Shown piece by piece: positions 55,797 to 64,000 of a DNA stretch of 64,000 nucleotides. The DNA is from an uncultured Bacilli bacterium (lineage in GTDB: Bacteria > Bacillota_I > Bacilli_A > RFN20 > CAG-288). The stretch is from assembly GCA_944349335.1 (NCBI GenBank), contig CALVMW010000001.1:741671-805670 (forward strand), written 5' to 3'. A model generated the notes under the pieces. That model was given only the letters and a program-made list of their open reading frames with translations, did no database searches and was not told the origin of the DNA. The position numbers and the translations under genes were made by a program. Every line of letters starts with the position of its first letter. The stretch's first letter is position 1.

Positions 55797-58796
55797 ATGA
55801 AAAAATACTCCAAACTAGTTATGCTTGCAACCATCGGTTGCATCTCACTTCTCGCTTCTTGTAGTGATCCTTCAAGCAGCATTAGCGGCGGTATTGGTGG
55901 AAGTTCTAATTCTTCTACATCTGACCAAGGCGACACCTCTGATTTCTATGTAACCTTTAAAGGTACAGAAGTTTCTGATGGTGATACTTTTAATGTTTAT
56001 GTTAATGAGCCGACAGCAATAATCTCTGCTTATTATACTGATGGCGCTACTGCGACAGCTACCTATACTTCTTCAGCCCCTAACATCATTTCAGTTAATA
56101 CTAATGGTTTATTGACTGTTCATGCAGCTGGAAGCGCCAGCATTACAATCACTACTACTATCGATGGTGGTGAAGGTAGCATCACTTTAAACTTCAATGC
56201 TAGCGCAGCTACAGTTTCTAGCGGTGCCAAATCTTATGCTAGCGTTTCTTATGATGAAAAAGCTAACATTTTAGGCGTTTTAGAAAATTACGCAGTTGAC
56301 AATTATTTAACTGGTTTAACCATTTTCTCTAATGGTGGTTATGTTGTTTATAATAACCGTTATGTTCCTACTCCTTCTGGCTACGTCTCTGGCTATGGTT
56401 GGGGAACTATGAAGGAAGGTGTTTTAACTAGCGATCTTCCTATTACAGCTTCTGGTCGTCATCCTAATTATTATAATGTTGGTCAAATCTCTCAACCTGG
56501 TCACGCTAATGCTATGGATGCTTCCGGTTCTGACGTTTCTGATTTAGCTAGTTACTTCACAACTGCCTATTATTCAACAAGATTAAATGCTACTAATGAT
56601 GGATATGAATGGTATCCTTCTTTAGCTACTGATACTCGTCCTATTCCTGTTGATGAGAATGGTAATGTTTTAAGCAATGTCTCTTTAAATAGAAGATGGA
56701 GAATTCACGTTCGTACTGGCGATAACGCTCCTGTTTATCGCACTTCTTCAACCGCTACTACTCCTAGCGGCACTAGAGTTTCTTCTTTCGATGGTCGTAA
56801 AGTCACTTTGGAAGACTACATCACTCCTTTTAAATTCATGCTCACTTACTATAATGGTCAATATCGTGGCGCTGAATTAACTGATGGTATCTCTGGCTTT
56901 ACTGATGCTGCTAGATACTTTAACTCGACAGCTGCTAATACAACTGGTGAACTTTATAACGAAGAGTTATGGAACCAGATTATGGGTGACTCCTCTACCG
57001 CTAATAAATTAAATGAGAATGGTCAAAGAGGAAGCATCATCACTGGTACTGATGAAGATGGTGACTACATTGAATTTAATCTTCTTTATCCTTGTACTCA
57101 GTTCTATGCTATGTATTATCTCTCTTCTAGCTTATATTCACCTCTTCCGATGGACTTCATCGAAGCTTGGGGAGCTAATAGTTTAGGTAAGTCTCCTTCT
57201 GGTTATAATCCTGTCGACACAATGCTTTATTCTGGTCCTTATTATATTGACAGTTGGAATACTCAGCTTATCTCTTTAAAGAGAAATGATGACTTCTATG
57301 AATATAAAGAAGGTTATTTACTTAACGATGGTATCACCACTCGTCAACCTTATCAGATCCCTGGTTTTGATTTTGTTAAAACCTCTTCTGCTAACCTTGA
57401 ACAGCAGTTCCTAAATGGTGAAATTGATTCTTATGCACCTACTAAAGATACTTTAGCTAATTATGCTAGCGGTGCTGGTACTTCTTCTCATGGTATAAAG
57501 TGGACAAGATATGTCACTGAGGGTGATTCTAATTTTAAATTAAATATTAACTCTCAGACACAAGAACAATGGGATGAAAGATTTGGTCCTAACGGAACAG
57601 TTACTCCTCATACTAGTAACGACTCCTGGTCTTGTAAGCCTTTCATGAGCAATAAGAATTTCCTTGATTTCTTATCATTCTCCTTAGATAGACAATCCTT
57701 CTGTGCCTCTAGAGGTATGGAACCTACTCAAGATTATTTCTCTGATAATTACCTTATCGATCCTGAGTCTGGTATCTCTTATAACTCTACCGATGCTCAT
57801 AAAGCTGTTTTAGCGGATAGATATAATGCTACTTATGGTTATAACGTCGATGCTGCTAAAGATGCTTTAAGAGAAGCTATTGAAGGTGAGGGTGGTATTG
57901 CTGAACTTACAAGAAGCGTTCAAGGTGGACAGAGTATCCCTGGTATCTCTTCTAAGACTTCTGGTGCTAACCCTGGTTCTTCAGAAAATCCTTGGGTTAT
58001 CACTGTTGATATGTATTGGATGAATACTACTGATGTTACTGATTATGGTGATGTCTTTAATTCTGTTGTCAACGTCTTTAATCAAGTCTCTCAAGAAGAT
58101 TATGGTGGCATGTACGAACTTAATATCAATCAACATCCTGGCTCTGGTGATTTCAACGAAGTTTATAATCGTATGAAGGAAGGTATGTTTGATTTAGGTT
58201 TCGGTGCTATTTCTGGTAACGACCTTAACCCTATTAACTTCTTAGAAGTTTTAAAATCTGATCAATCTTCTGGTTTCACTTTAAACTGGGGTGCTGACAC
58301 TGGTGAAAGAAGCGATAAGATCATCTATGATGGTCAGACATGGTCTTTCGACGCTTTATGGCAAGCTACTGATACTGTTGCTGCAGTCTCTAACGATGGT
58401 GAATTAGCTAAGCTTGAAAACGTCTCTACTGGTGGTACTTCTAACGGAACAAGATATCAGAATCTTACTTCTACTAATGTTACTTATCAGTTATCATTAG
58501 ATACTTTAATTCAAGGTGGTGCTGTTAAAGATAGTATTGAACTTACAGTTTCTAATGCAAGTAATGCTCACTTATATACTTATGATGAGTTAGGCGTTAA
58601 TTCTTCTAATATCTTTAACCTTGTTATTGGCAATGAATTCAATACTCAAGATATTGTCGATGAAGATACAGGTGAAGTTACAACTTCTAAGTGCGTCACT
58701 GTCACTATCACTGTTAACTTCAACATTGTTATCGATGGTACTACTTACGAATCTTCTATCTATATCAATTTACCGACAGCAGCTGGATTAAATTAA
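55797..58796 (+). CDS. Oligopeptide-binding lipoprotein (OppA/family 5) with added Ig-like domain
   Basis: Captures peptides outside the cell for the Opp/Dpp importer encoded next. ATG 55797 is chosen, with AAGGAGGA at 55781-55788. The lipobox LLASC puts lipid on C22. A Ser-rich linker is followed by a bacterial Ig-like (BIG2) domain at about 50-145 (SSAPNIISVNTNGLLTVHAA). The family 5 binding fold fills about 160-900 (SLKRNDDFYEY, FLNGEIDSYAPTKDTL), and there is a further beta domain at the end. At 999 residues it is far longer than the usual 540-600. A weak promoter TTGTAG-17-GATAAA lies at 55710-55738. The stop is one base from the OppB start. Confidence 0.88.
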   Translation: MKKYSKLVMLATIGCISLLASCSDPSSSISGGIGGSSNSSTSDQGDTSDFYVTFKGTEVSDGDTFNVYVNEPTAIISAYYTDGATATATYTSSAPNIISVNTNGLLTVHAAGSASITITTTIDGGEGSITLNFNASAATVSSGAKSYASVSYDEKANILGVLENYAVDNYLTGLTIFSNGGYVVYNNRYVPTPSGYVSGYGWGTMKEGVLTSDLPITASGRHPNYYNVGQISQPGHANAMDASGSDVSDLASYFTTAYYSTRLNATNDGYEWYPSLATDTRPIPVDENGNVLSNVSLNRRWRIHVRTGDNAPVYRTSSTATTPSGTRVSSFDGRKVTLEDYITPFKFMLTYYNGQYRGAELTDGISGFTDAARYFNSTAANTTGELYNEELWNQIMGDSSTANKLNENGQRGSIITGTDEDGDYIEFNLLYPCTQFYAMYYLSSSLYSPLPMDFIEAWGANSLGKSPSGYNPVDTMLYSGPYYIDSWNTQLISLKRNDDFYEYKEGYLLNDGITTRQPYQIPGFDFVKTSSANLEQQFLNGEIDSYAPTKDTLANYASGAGTSSHGIKWTRYVTEGDSNFKLNINSQTQEQWDERFGPNGTVTPHTSNDSWSCKPFMSNKNFLDFLSFSLDRQSFCASRGMEPTQDYFSDNYLIDPESGISYNSTDAHKAVLADRYNATYGYNVDAAKDALREAIEGEGGIAELTRSVQGGQSIPGISSKTSGANPGSSENPWVITVDMYWMNTTDVTDYGDVFNSVVNVFNQVSQEDYGGMYELNINQHPGSGDFNEVYNRMKEGMFDLGFGAISGNDLNPINFLEVLKSDQSSGFTLNWGADTGERSDKIIYDGQTWSFDALWQATDTVAAVSNDGELAKLENVSTGGTSNGTRYQNLTSTNVTYQLSLDTLIQGGAVKDSIELTVSNASNAHLYTYDELGVNSSNIFNLVIGNEFNTQDIVDEDTGEVTTSKCVTVTITVNFNIVIDGTTYESSIYINLPTAAGLN

Positions 58797-58797
58797 A

Positions 58798-59856
58798 ATG
58801 CATTTACCATATATTGTTAAGTATTCGATAAAACGTATTGTTTTATTGTTAGTCACGGCATTTATCATCTTGACCATCACTTTCTTCTTGGTCAAGATGT
58901 TGCCTGACCCTCCGATTGCAGGTAATGAGCAAGCTCAATATAGTTTTTGTCTTGACCAAGATATTTTAGGTTATTATTTTGATTCACCTGTTGAACTTGA
59001 AGGATATGGACAGACGATGATGAACCCTTATCTTGATCCTCAAGGTCGTTGGCATTACTTTTATAAAGAGCCGATCATCAATCAGTATGGTGCTTGGTTA
59101 ACTAATATCTTTACCAAATGGAATTGGGGAACCTCAACCGCTGTCGAAGTCGGTAACTCTGCTATTGGTATTATTGGTGATAGAATTCAGCCGACTATTT
59201 TAATTAACGTCTTTGCTTTAATCTTCTCTTTACCTTTAGGTTTCTTATTTGGTATTATTGCTGCTTTAAATAAGAATAAACCGCTCGATCATTTCATCTC
59301 TACTTTAGTTATGGTTTTCATCTCTGTTCCTTCCTTCGTTGTCATCTCTTTATTACTTTTATGGTTAGGTTATAATGGTTCATTACCGACTGGTTGGCCT
59401 GTCACTTCTGATGCTTCTATCGGTGAGAAAGCTGCGGCGATGGTTATACCTGTCCTGTCTTTGATGTTTGGTACTATCGCAACATTCACTCGTTATACAA
59501 GAGCTGAATTATGTGAAGTTATGTCTTCTGAATTCTTACTTTTAGCAAGAACAAAAGGCTTGTCAAAGTTTAATTGCATCATTAGACATGCTTTAAGGAA
59601 CTCACTTGTTCCTTTAGTTCCGATGATTATCGGACAATTCGTAGGTATCTTATCTGGTTCTATCGTTCTTGAACAGCTTTATAACATACCAGGTATTGGT
59701 CAATTATTTATTCAGTGTATTAATTTGCGTGACTACAATGTTCTTTTAGTCGATATGTCTATCTTTACATTGATTTCTTTATTTGCTTCTTTACTTGTCG
59801 ACTTAAGCTACGGCATTGTTGATCCGCGTATTCGTATGGGAGCTAAAGCATCATGA
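58798..59856 (+). CDS. oppB: Oligopeptide ABC transporter permease OppB/DppB
   Basis: Membrane subunit of 352 residues with six helices. N-terminal YIVKYSIKRIVLLLVTAFIILTITF and LPDPP are typical of the OppB/DppB family, as are the coupling loop LARTKGLSKFNCIIRHALRNSLVPL, the segment SGSIVLEQLYNIPGIGQL and the terminal DPRIRMG. An extra ~80 residues between helix 1 and helix 2 face outside (about 40-120). The ATG is one base past the binding-protein stop, without a clear ribosome site of its own. The stop overlaps the next ATG (ATGA). The symbol is by family; dipeptide or oligopeptide preference cannot be told. Confidence 0.93.
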   Translation: MHLPYIVKYSIKRIVLLLVTAFIILTITFFLVKMLPDPPIAGNEQAQYSFCLDQDILGYYFDSPVELEGYGQTMMNPYLDPQGRWHYFYKEPIINQYGAWLTNIFTKWNWGTSTAVEVGNSAIGIIGDRIQPTILINVFALIFSLPLGFLFGIIAALNKNKPLDHFISTLVMVFISVPSFVVISLLLLWLGYNGSLPTGWPVTSDASIGEKAAAMVIPVLSLMFGTIATFTRYTRAELCEVMSSEFLLLARTKGLSKFNCIIRHALRNSLVPLVPMIIGQFVGILSGSIVLEQLYNIPGIGQLFIQCINLRDYNVLLVDMSIFTLISLFASLLVDLSYGIVDPRIRMGAKAS

Positions 59857-62048
59857 AAAACGAAAATAATAATGAATTTCAGCTCATCGAAGAAAATGTC
59901 TTTAATGCTGGTGAAGAAGCTTCCACATCGGATGGAAAAAAGATATCAGCTGATGATTTTAGGTTTGTCCAACAGGATGAACATATTCACGATGTTAAAT
60001 TTACAACTAAGCCGACAACTTTCTTTAAGGATGCGATGCGCCGCTTTTCTAAAAATCACTCCTCTGTTGTTGGCGGCATTATCTTAGGTTTCCTCTTTAT
60101 CTTAAGTATCATTTTACCTATTGAAGGTGTTTTACCTTTTAATGTAGATATTCAATCTGCAGATGCTACTAACTTAAATTATGAGACTAATCTTCCTCCT
60201 AAGCTTTTTGAAGCGGGAACAGGTTTCTGGGATGGTACTAGAACTTTAAATGATCAGCCTTATATTTATGAAACTGATGCTTCTGGTAATGATGTTTTAG
60301 ATGAGAATGGAGAACGTATTTACCTTGATTCTAATCCTTATAGCATCGATGCGATCGTCAATCCTGAACAGATTGAACCTATCACTGGTCGTTTAGATGT
60401 TTTAAATGATTATTCAGATGGCGGTTTCTATTACTTCTATCACAATCCTAATTCTAGTGTAGATTCAAGTAATCCGGTTGTCGGTGGATATGTTTATTCC
60501 TATACTTACAACTATGATTTAAGTTATGACTTTACTTTAACTTATACATTAGGTTGGCGTGATCAAGAAAACTTTGTCATGCCTCAATATGATATTCTTT
60601 TCTATGATGGTGAACAGTTCTTCCCTTTAACTAACTTTACTGGTTTTGATATGGGTGAACAAGGTGAACTCTATGATGAAAATTCAACAGTTTATCCTTA
60701 TTCAACTATTACTGTTAATCTTAATGAATTACTCTTAAATTGTTCAGCCTTAGTAGAGAAGTATGGTGAAGATTTCACTTCTATCTCTGGTTCTTTCGGT
60801 TTCACTTTCGCTGATGATTCTACTTATTATACTGCTATCTATATTCGTGACTTTATCTTGACTGCTTCTTCAAGTGAAGGTGAAGTCCCCGCTTCAGTTG
60901 AACGTGAAATGATGGCTAGATCATTTGTGAGTGATCCAACTAATACTACTTTTAACTACAACGTTTGTGATGTATTAAGACAGCCTCGTATCAACTCTAG
61001 TACTCAGAGACCTAACAATCGTTATTGGGCTTCTAATGGTGCTACTGGTACTCGTCCGGCTGACGCATTAAACTTAGTTTGTACAATCACTTACGATATG
61101 TATCAGATCACTTATGGATATCGTACTGATTTAAGTGCTATAGCTAGTTCAGTATTCCAAAGCTGGATTGATCAAGGTTATATTGAATATACTTTCGGTG
61201 ATCCCTCTTCTTATCGTGTTTTAGGCGATTATGAAGATTTAGATGAGTATCTTGCTTCTGGTGAAACTCCTGTCTATGTTAAATCAGTTACAGGGGAAAA
61301 TGTTGATGGTAATACTGTCACCTTAAATTGTGAAATATTAGCTTGGAAATACTTTGGTTATACTTCTATGCCTTCTCACTTATTAGGTACAGATGGTAGA
61401 GGAAGAGACTTACTTAAGTATTCGTTTGAAGGTTTAAGAAACTCCTTATTGATCGGTATTGTTGTTGCAGCTATCAACATTATTATCGGTGTTGTTTGGG
61501 GTTCAATCTCTGGTTACTTCGGTGGTAAAGTCGACCTTGTTTTAGAAAGACTTGTCGATATTTTAGCTGGTGTTCCTTGGATTGTTTTGATGACTATCTT
61601 ATGTATTAAGATCGGTCAGACTCCTTTTGTCTTCGGCCTTGCTCTCTGTTTAACTGGTTGGATAGGAACAGAAGCGGTCACAAGAAGTCAATTCTATAGG
61701 TATAAAGGGCGAGAATATGTTCTAGCGTCACGAACGTTAGGTGCAAGGTCTCCTCGTTTGATTTTCCGTCATATTCTTCCTAATGCTTTAGGTACTATTG
61801 TTACTTCTTCAGTTTTGATGATTCCTTCAGTTATCTTTAATGAAGCAACTATTTCTTACTTAGGTCTCGGTTTCTCTAACTTAGGTTCTTTGGGTGTTAT
61901 TTTGTCAGAAAACCAATCAGTCTTAGCAACTTATCCGTATAGATTAGTTGTTCCGGCTGTTCTTATCGCATTGCTGATGATCTGTTTCAACTTGTTTGGT
62001 AATGGACTTAGAGATGCCTTTAACCCATCTTTGAAAGGAACGGATTAA
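59853..62048 (+). CDS. oppC: Oligopeptide ABC transporter permease OppC/DppC with a ~400-residue external insertion
   Basis: Partner permease. The C-terminal ~225 residues (from about 505) are a standard OppC core: HLLGTDGRGRDLL, five helices, the coupling loop ASRTLGARSPRLIFRHILPNALG, and EATISYLGLGF. The N-terminal 60 residues and helix 1 (about 70-90) also match. Between them lies an insertion of roughly 410 residues where ordinary OppC has about 50, rich in Tyr, Asp, Ser and Thr with strand character, so it should fold outside the membrane. The total is 731 residues against about 300-350 for the family. The frame is continuous; no stop or shift is needed. Confidence 0.92.
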   Translation: MKNENNNEFQLIEENVFNAGEEASTSDGKKISADDFRFVQQDEHIHDVKFTTKPTTFFKDAMRRFSKNHSSVVGGIILGFLFILSIILPIEGVLPFNVDIQSADATNLNYETNLPPKLFEAGTGFWDGTRTLNDQPYIYETDASGNDVLDENGERIYLDSNPYSIDAIVNPEQIEPITGRLDVLNDYSDGGFYYFYHNPNSSVDSSNPVVGGYVYSYTYNYDLSYDFTLTYTLGWRDQENFVMPQYDILFYDGEQFFPLTNFTGFDMGEQGELYDENSTVYPYSTITVNLNELLLNCSALVEKYGEDFTSISGSFGFTFADDSTYYTAIYIRDFILTASSSEGEVPASVEREMMARSFVSDPTNTTFNYNVCDVLRQPRINSSTQRPNNRYWASNGATGTRPADALNLVCTITYDMYQITYGYRTDLSAIASSVFQSWIDQGYIEYTFGDPSSYRVLGDYEDLDEYLASGETPVYVKSVTGENVDGNTVTLNCEILAWKYFGYTSMPSHLLGTDGRGRDLLKYSFEGLRNSLLIGIVVAAINIIIGVVWGSISGYFGGKVDLVLERLVDILAGVPWIVLMTILCIKIGQTPFVFGLALCLTGWIGTEAVTRSQFYRYKGREYVLASRTLGARSPRLIFRHILPNALGTIVTSSVLMIPSVIFNEATISYLGLGFSNLGSLGVILSENQSVLATYPYRLVVPAVLIALLMICFNLFGNGLRDAFNPSLKGTD

Positions 62049-62049
62049 T

Positions 62050-63891
62050 ATGGAAAATAATGAGAAAATCCTTTCTGTCAAGGATCTAAAAATATCTTTT
62101 AAGACTGATGAAGGTTTAGTTCACGCCGTTAGAGGTGTTACTTTTGACCTTTATAAAGGTGAAACATTATGTATCGTCGGTGAATCTGGTTCTGGTAAAT
62201 CAGTCACTTCAAAAACTATCATGGGTATTTTACCTGGTAGTGCAGTTATTGAGGGTGGCAGTGTTATTTATCAAGGTGAAGATTTAACAAAAGTTGCTGA
62301 ATCTGAATTCCATCGTATTCGTGGTCATCAGATCGGTATGATCTTCCAAGATCCTCTTTCTGCTTTAAATCCTATTAAAAAGGTTGGTAAGCAGATTACT
62401 GAAGCTATGCTTATTGAGAGCGATCATAGAAAGAGACTATTTAAAGATCTTACTTCTAAAGAACAAGCTGCTTACAATAATCGTATCGTTCAGAAAAATA
62501 CTGAGATTTTAGCAGCTAAAAATACTATCTTATCTTCTGACTCTGATTATGATGATAAGATCAGAGAATTGCAGTTAGCTAATGATTCGATGAAAAAAGA
62601 AGGAACCGAAGCTTATAGAGATAAGGTTAGAAATATCGATCAGCAAATATTTAGACTTCAAGATGATTTAGCCAATACTAGTGATAAGGCTGAAAAAGCA
62701 GAGATTAGAGAGAAGATTTCTTCTTTAAATGCTCAAAGAGCTGCTTTGATGGCAGAATCTAATACTATCGCTAAAGATCTTATCGCTGATAATAATAAGA
62801 AGATCAAAGAATTAAATGCTGAAAAGAAGAAGAAGCATGCTGAATTAAAGAAAGCATCTACTAAGAAGATTGCTGAAGCTAATAAGAAATACCATGAGGA
62901 GATTAAACCTCTTCGTGAGGCATTAAAGGTTAAGAAGAAAGAAGCTAAAGAAGAAGTTTCTAAATTTTCAACCGATATTGCTGACTCTTATAAAGCTGAG
63001 AAGGATAAAATTAATAATGAATATGAAGTTAAGCTTACTGAGGCTAAAAACAGGGTAACTGAACTTCAAAATTCTTATAGTGAAGCTCCTAGTAAATCTA
63101 TTGCTAAGATGGAGCTTGATGAAGCTAAAACTAATTATCGTAATTTAGTTAAAGAAAAGAATGCTGCACTTTCTGTTGCTCATTCTAACTATGTTTCTAA
63201 GCTCCGTATCACAAGAGCAGAAGCGAAAGAGAGAGCTTTAAAAGTTATGAAAGAAGTCGGTATTCCTCAGCCGGAAATTCGTTTCAATCAATATCCTTTC
63301 CAGTTCTCTGGTGGTATGCGTCAAAGAATTGTTATCGCTATCGCTTTGATTGCTTCTCCGGAGATTTTAATCTGTGATGAACCGACAACCGCATTAGATG
63401 TTACGATTCAAGCTCAGATTTTAGAGCTCATCAATCGTATTAAAAAAGAACGTAATATGTCAGTTATCTTTATCACTCATGACCTTGGTGTCGTTGCTAA
63501 TATGGCTGATAGAGTAGCTGTTATGTATGCAGGTAAAATTGTTGAAGTTGGTAAAGTTGATGAGATCTTCTATGATCCACGTCATCCTTATACTTGGGCG
63601 CTATTATCTTCTATTCCTGATCTTGATTCGAAAGAGAGTTTAGAGTCTATTCCTGGCACTCCTCCTTATCTACTTAATCCTCCTAAAGGAGATGCTTTTG
63701 CAAGTCGTAACAAATATGCTTTAGCGATCGATTTTAAGGAGCAGCCTCCATTCTTTAAGGTTACTGATACCCATTATGCAGCAACTTGGTTATTAGATAA
63801 GAGAGCTCCGAAGATTGTTCCGCCGAAGATTGTGACGACGAGAATTAAGAATTCATTACAAAAGGCAGGTATCAAATATGAAGAAAAATGA
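62050..63891 (+). CDS. oppD: Oligopeptide ABC transporter ATPase OppD with a long coiled-coil insertion
   Basis: First ATPase of the peptide importer. Walker A GESGSGKSV, Q-loop FQDPLSALNP, signature FSGGMRQRI, Walker B ILICDEPTTALD, H-loop THD and the C-terminal oligopeptide-transport segment YAGKIVEVGKVDEIFYDPRHPYTWALLSSIP-type are present. Between TEAMLIESD (about 125) and the signature (about 417) there are roughly 290 residues where relatives have about 45. The extra ~245 are Lys/Glu/Ala-rich heptad-like coils (NAEKKKKHAELKKA). Long insertions in OppD/OppF are, as I recall, also known in mycoplasmas. The ATG is one base after the oppC stop, with AAAGGAAC upstream. The end overlaps the next gene by 14 bases. 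Confidence 0.93.
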   Translation: MENNEKILSVKDLKISFKTDEGLVHAVRGVTFDLYKGETLCIVGESGSGKSVTSKTIMGILPGSAVIEGGSVIYQGEDLTKVAESEFHRIRGHQIGMIFQDPLSALNPIKKVGKQITEAMLIESDHRKRLFKDLTSKEQAAYNNRIVQKNTEILAAKNTILSSDSDYDDKIRELQLANDSMKKEGTEAYRDKVRNIDQQIFRLQDDLANTSDKAEKAEIREKISSLNAQRAALMAESNTIAKDLIADNNKKIKELNAEKKKKHAELKKASTKKIAEANKKYHEEIKPLREALKVKKKEAKEEVSKFSTDIADSYKAEKDKINNEYEVKLTEAKNRVTELQNSYSEAPSKSIAKMELDEAKTNYRNLVKEKNAALSVAHSNYVSKLRITRAEAKERALKVMKEVGIPQPEIRFNQYPFQFSGGMRQRIVIAIALIASPEILICDEPTTALDVTIQAQILELINRIKKERNMSVIFITHDLGVVANMADRVAVMYAGKIVEVGKVDEIFYDPRHPYTWALLSSIPDLDSKESLESIPGTPPYLLNPPKGDAFASRNKYALAIDFKEQPPFFKVTDTHYAATWLLDKRAPKIVPPKIVTTRIKNSLQKAGIKYEEK

Positions 63892-64000
63892 TAGTCCTAC
63901 TCAAGCTCTTTTAACTAAGGGTTTAAATCGTTCAATGGATGATCACGGCTTGTCTTTTAAGATGGATTTAGTTACTGATAATACTATTCTTTCTGTCCGT
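63878..64000 (+). CDS. Probable second oligopeptide ABC ATPase OppF, N-terminal fragment (cut by window end)
   Basis: 41 codons from ATG 63878 stay open to the last base. The start overlaps oppD by 14 bases. The peptide (MKKNDSPTQALLTKGLNRSM, then SFKMDLVTDNTILSVR) ends just where an OppF-type ATPase would begin its first ABC strand (compare ILSVKDLKISF in OppD). Too little is present for any motif, so the call rests on the last residues and on gene order. Confidence 0.65.
   Translation, partial: MKKNDSPTQALLTKGLNRSMDDHGLSFKMDLVTDNTILSVR

Noticed and set aside
59853-62048. OppC as a fusion or misassembly of two genes
   Set aside because: The frame is continuous, the insertion is flanked by normal OppC sequence on both sides and codon use is uniform, so it was kept as one gene.

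Overview
The window is about 64 kb of AT-rich DNA from a low-GC Gram-positive-type bacterium. I infer a Bacilli lineage close to the Mollicutes, perhaps one of the uncultured gut groups. Reasons: Shine-Dalgarno sites of the AGGAGG type precede most starts; many exported proteins carry a lipobox; there are no outer-membrane genes and no LPXTG anchors; and AtpF begins with a lipoprotein signal peptide, a trait known from mycoplasmas. TGA is used as a normal stop (often in ATGA overlaps), so this is the standard bacterial code. No tRNA, rRNA, IS element, phage gene or CRISPR array was seen.

Layout. 1-1755: the end of feoB (Fe2+ import). 2007-2432: a Nudix hydrolase. 2642-12260: a maltodextrin-type operon (binding lipoprotein, two permeases, GH13 amylase lipoprotein, an ABC ATPase with a long coiled-coil tail, two unknown lipoproteins) behind a promoter overlapped by a full cre/LacI-type operator match and a possible three-way-junction RNA leader. 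12291-14335: enolase and ferritin, divergent. 14343-21084 (minus): a complete F1Fo ATP synthase operon, atpI-like then B-E-F-H-A-G-D-C. 21245-27843: a secreted multidomain GH2 glycosidase and a collagen-like lipoprotein. 27850-29875 (minus): uvrB. 29964-32407: a zinc-ribbon membrane protein and two RDD proteins. 32452-34588 (minus): a 37-residue peptide gene followed by an FtsX-type protein whose ABC domain has lost its ATP-binding motifs. 34865-39988: a second sugar-type ABC importer. 40004-44067: a heterodimeric ABC exporter. 44114-50850: an unknown membrane protein, a MacB-like ABC/FtsX protein, a DUF1538 transporter and two P-II-like proteins. 51121-55245: a large cell-envelope subtilisin. 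55310-55684: a small membrane protein. 55797-64000: an Opp/Dpp oligopeptide importer, with its second ATPase cut by the window end.

How it fits together. The cell appears to live on imported sugars and peptides. An amylase, a GH2 enzyme and a subtilisin work outside the membrane, and dedicated ABC importers take up the products. AGCGCT-centred operators occur near the maltodextrin, enolase, ATP synthase, GH2 and subtilisin genes, which suggests one CcpA/LacI-type regulator links carbon supply to glycolysis and the ATPase. The c subunit of the ATP synthase has carboxylates in both helices (E35, E68-T69), the pattern of Na+-binding rotors. The DUF1538/P-II cassette could be a second element of a sodium cycle.

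Most unusual points: the peptide plus pseudo-ATPase FtsX pair; three importer ATPases that all carry long charged or coiled-coil additions; the DUF1538-P-II-P-II cassette; the two-carboxylate c subunit; and two candidate structured leaders (2675-2757 and 51020-51071). All functional calls come from reading motifs; no database search was possible.
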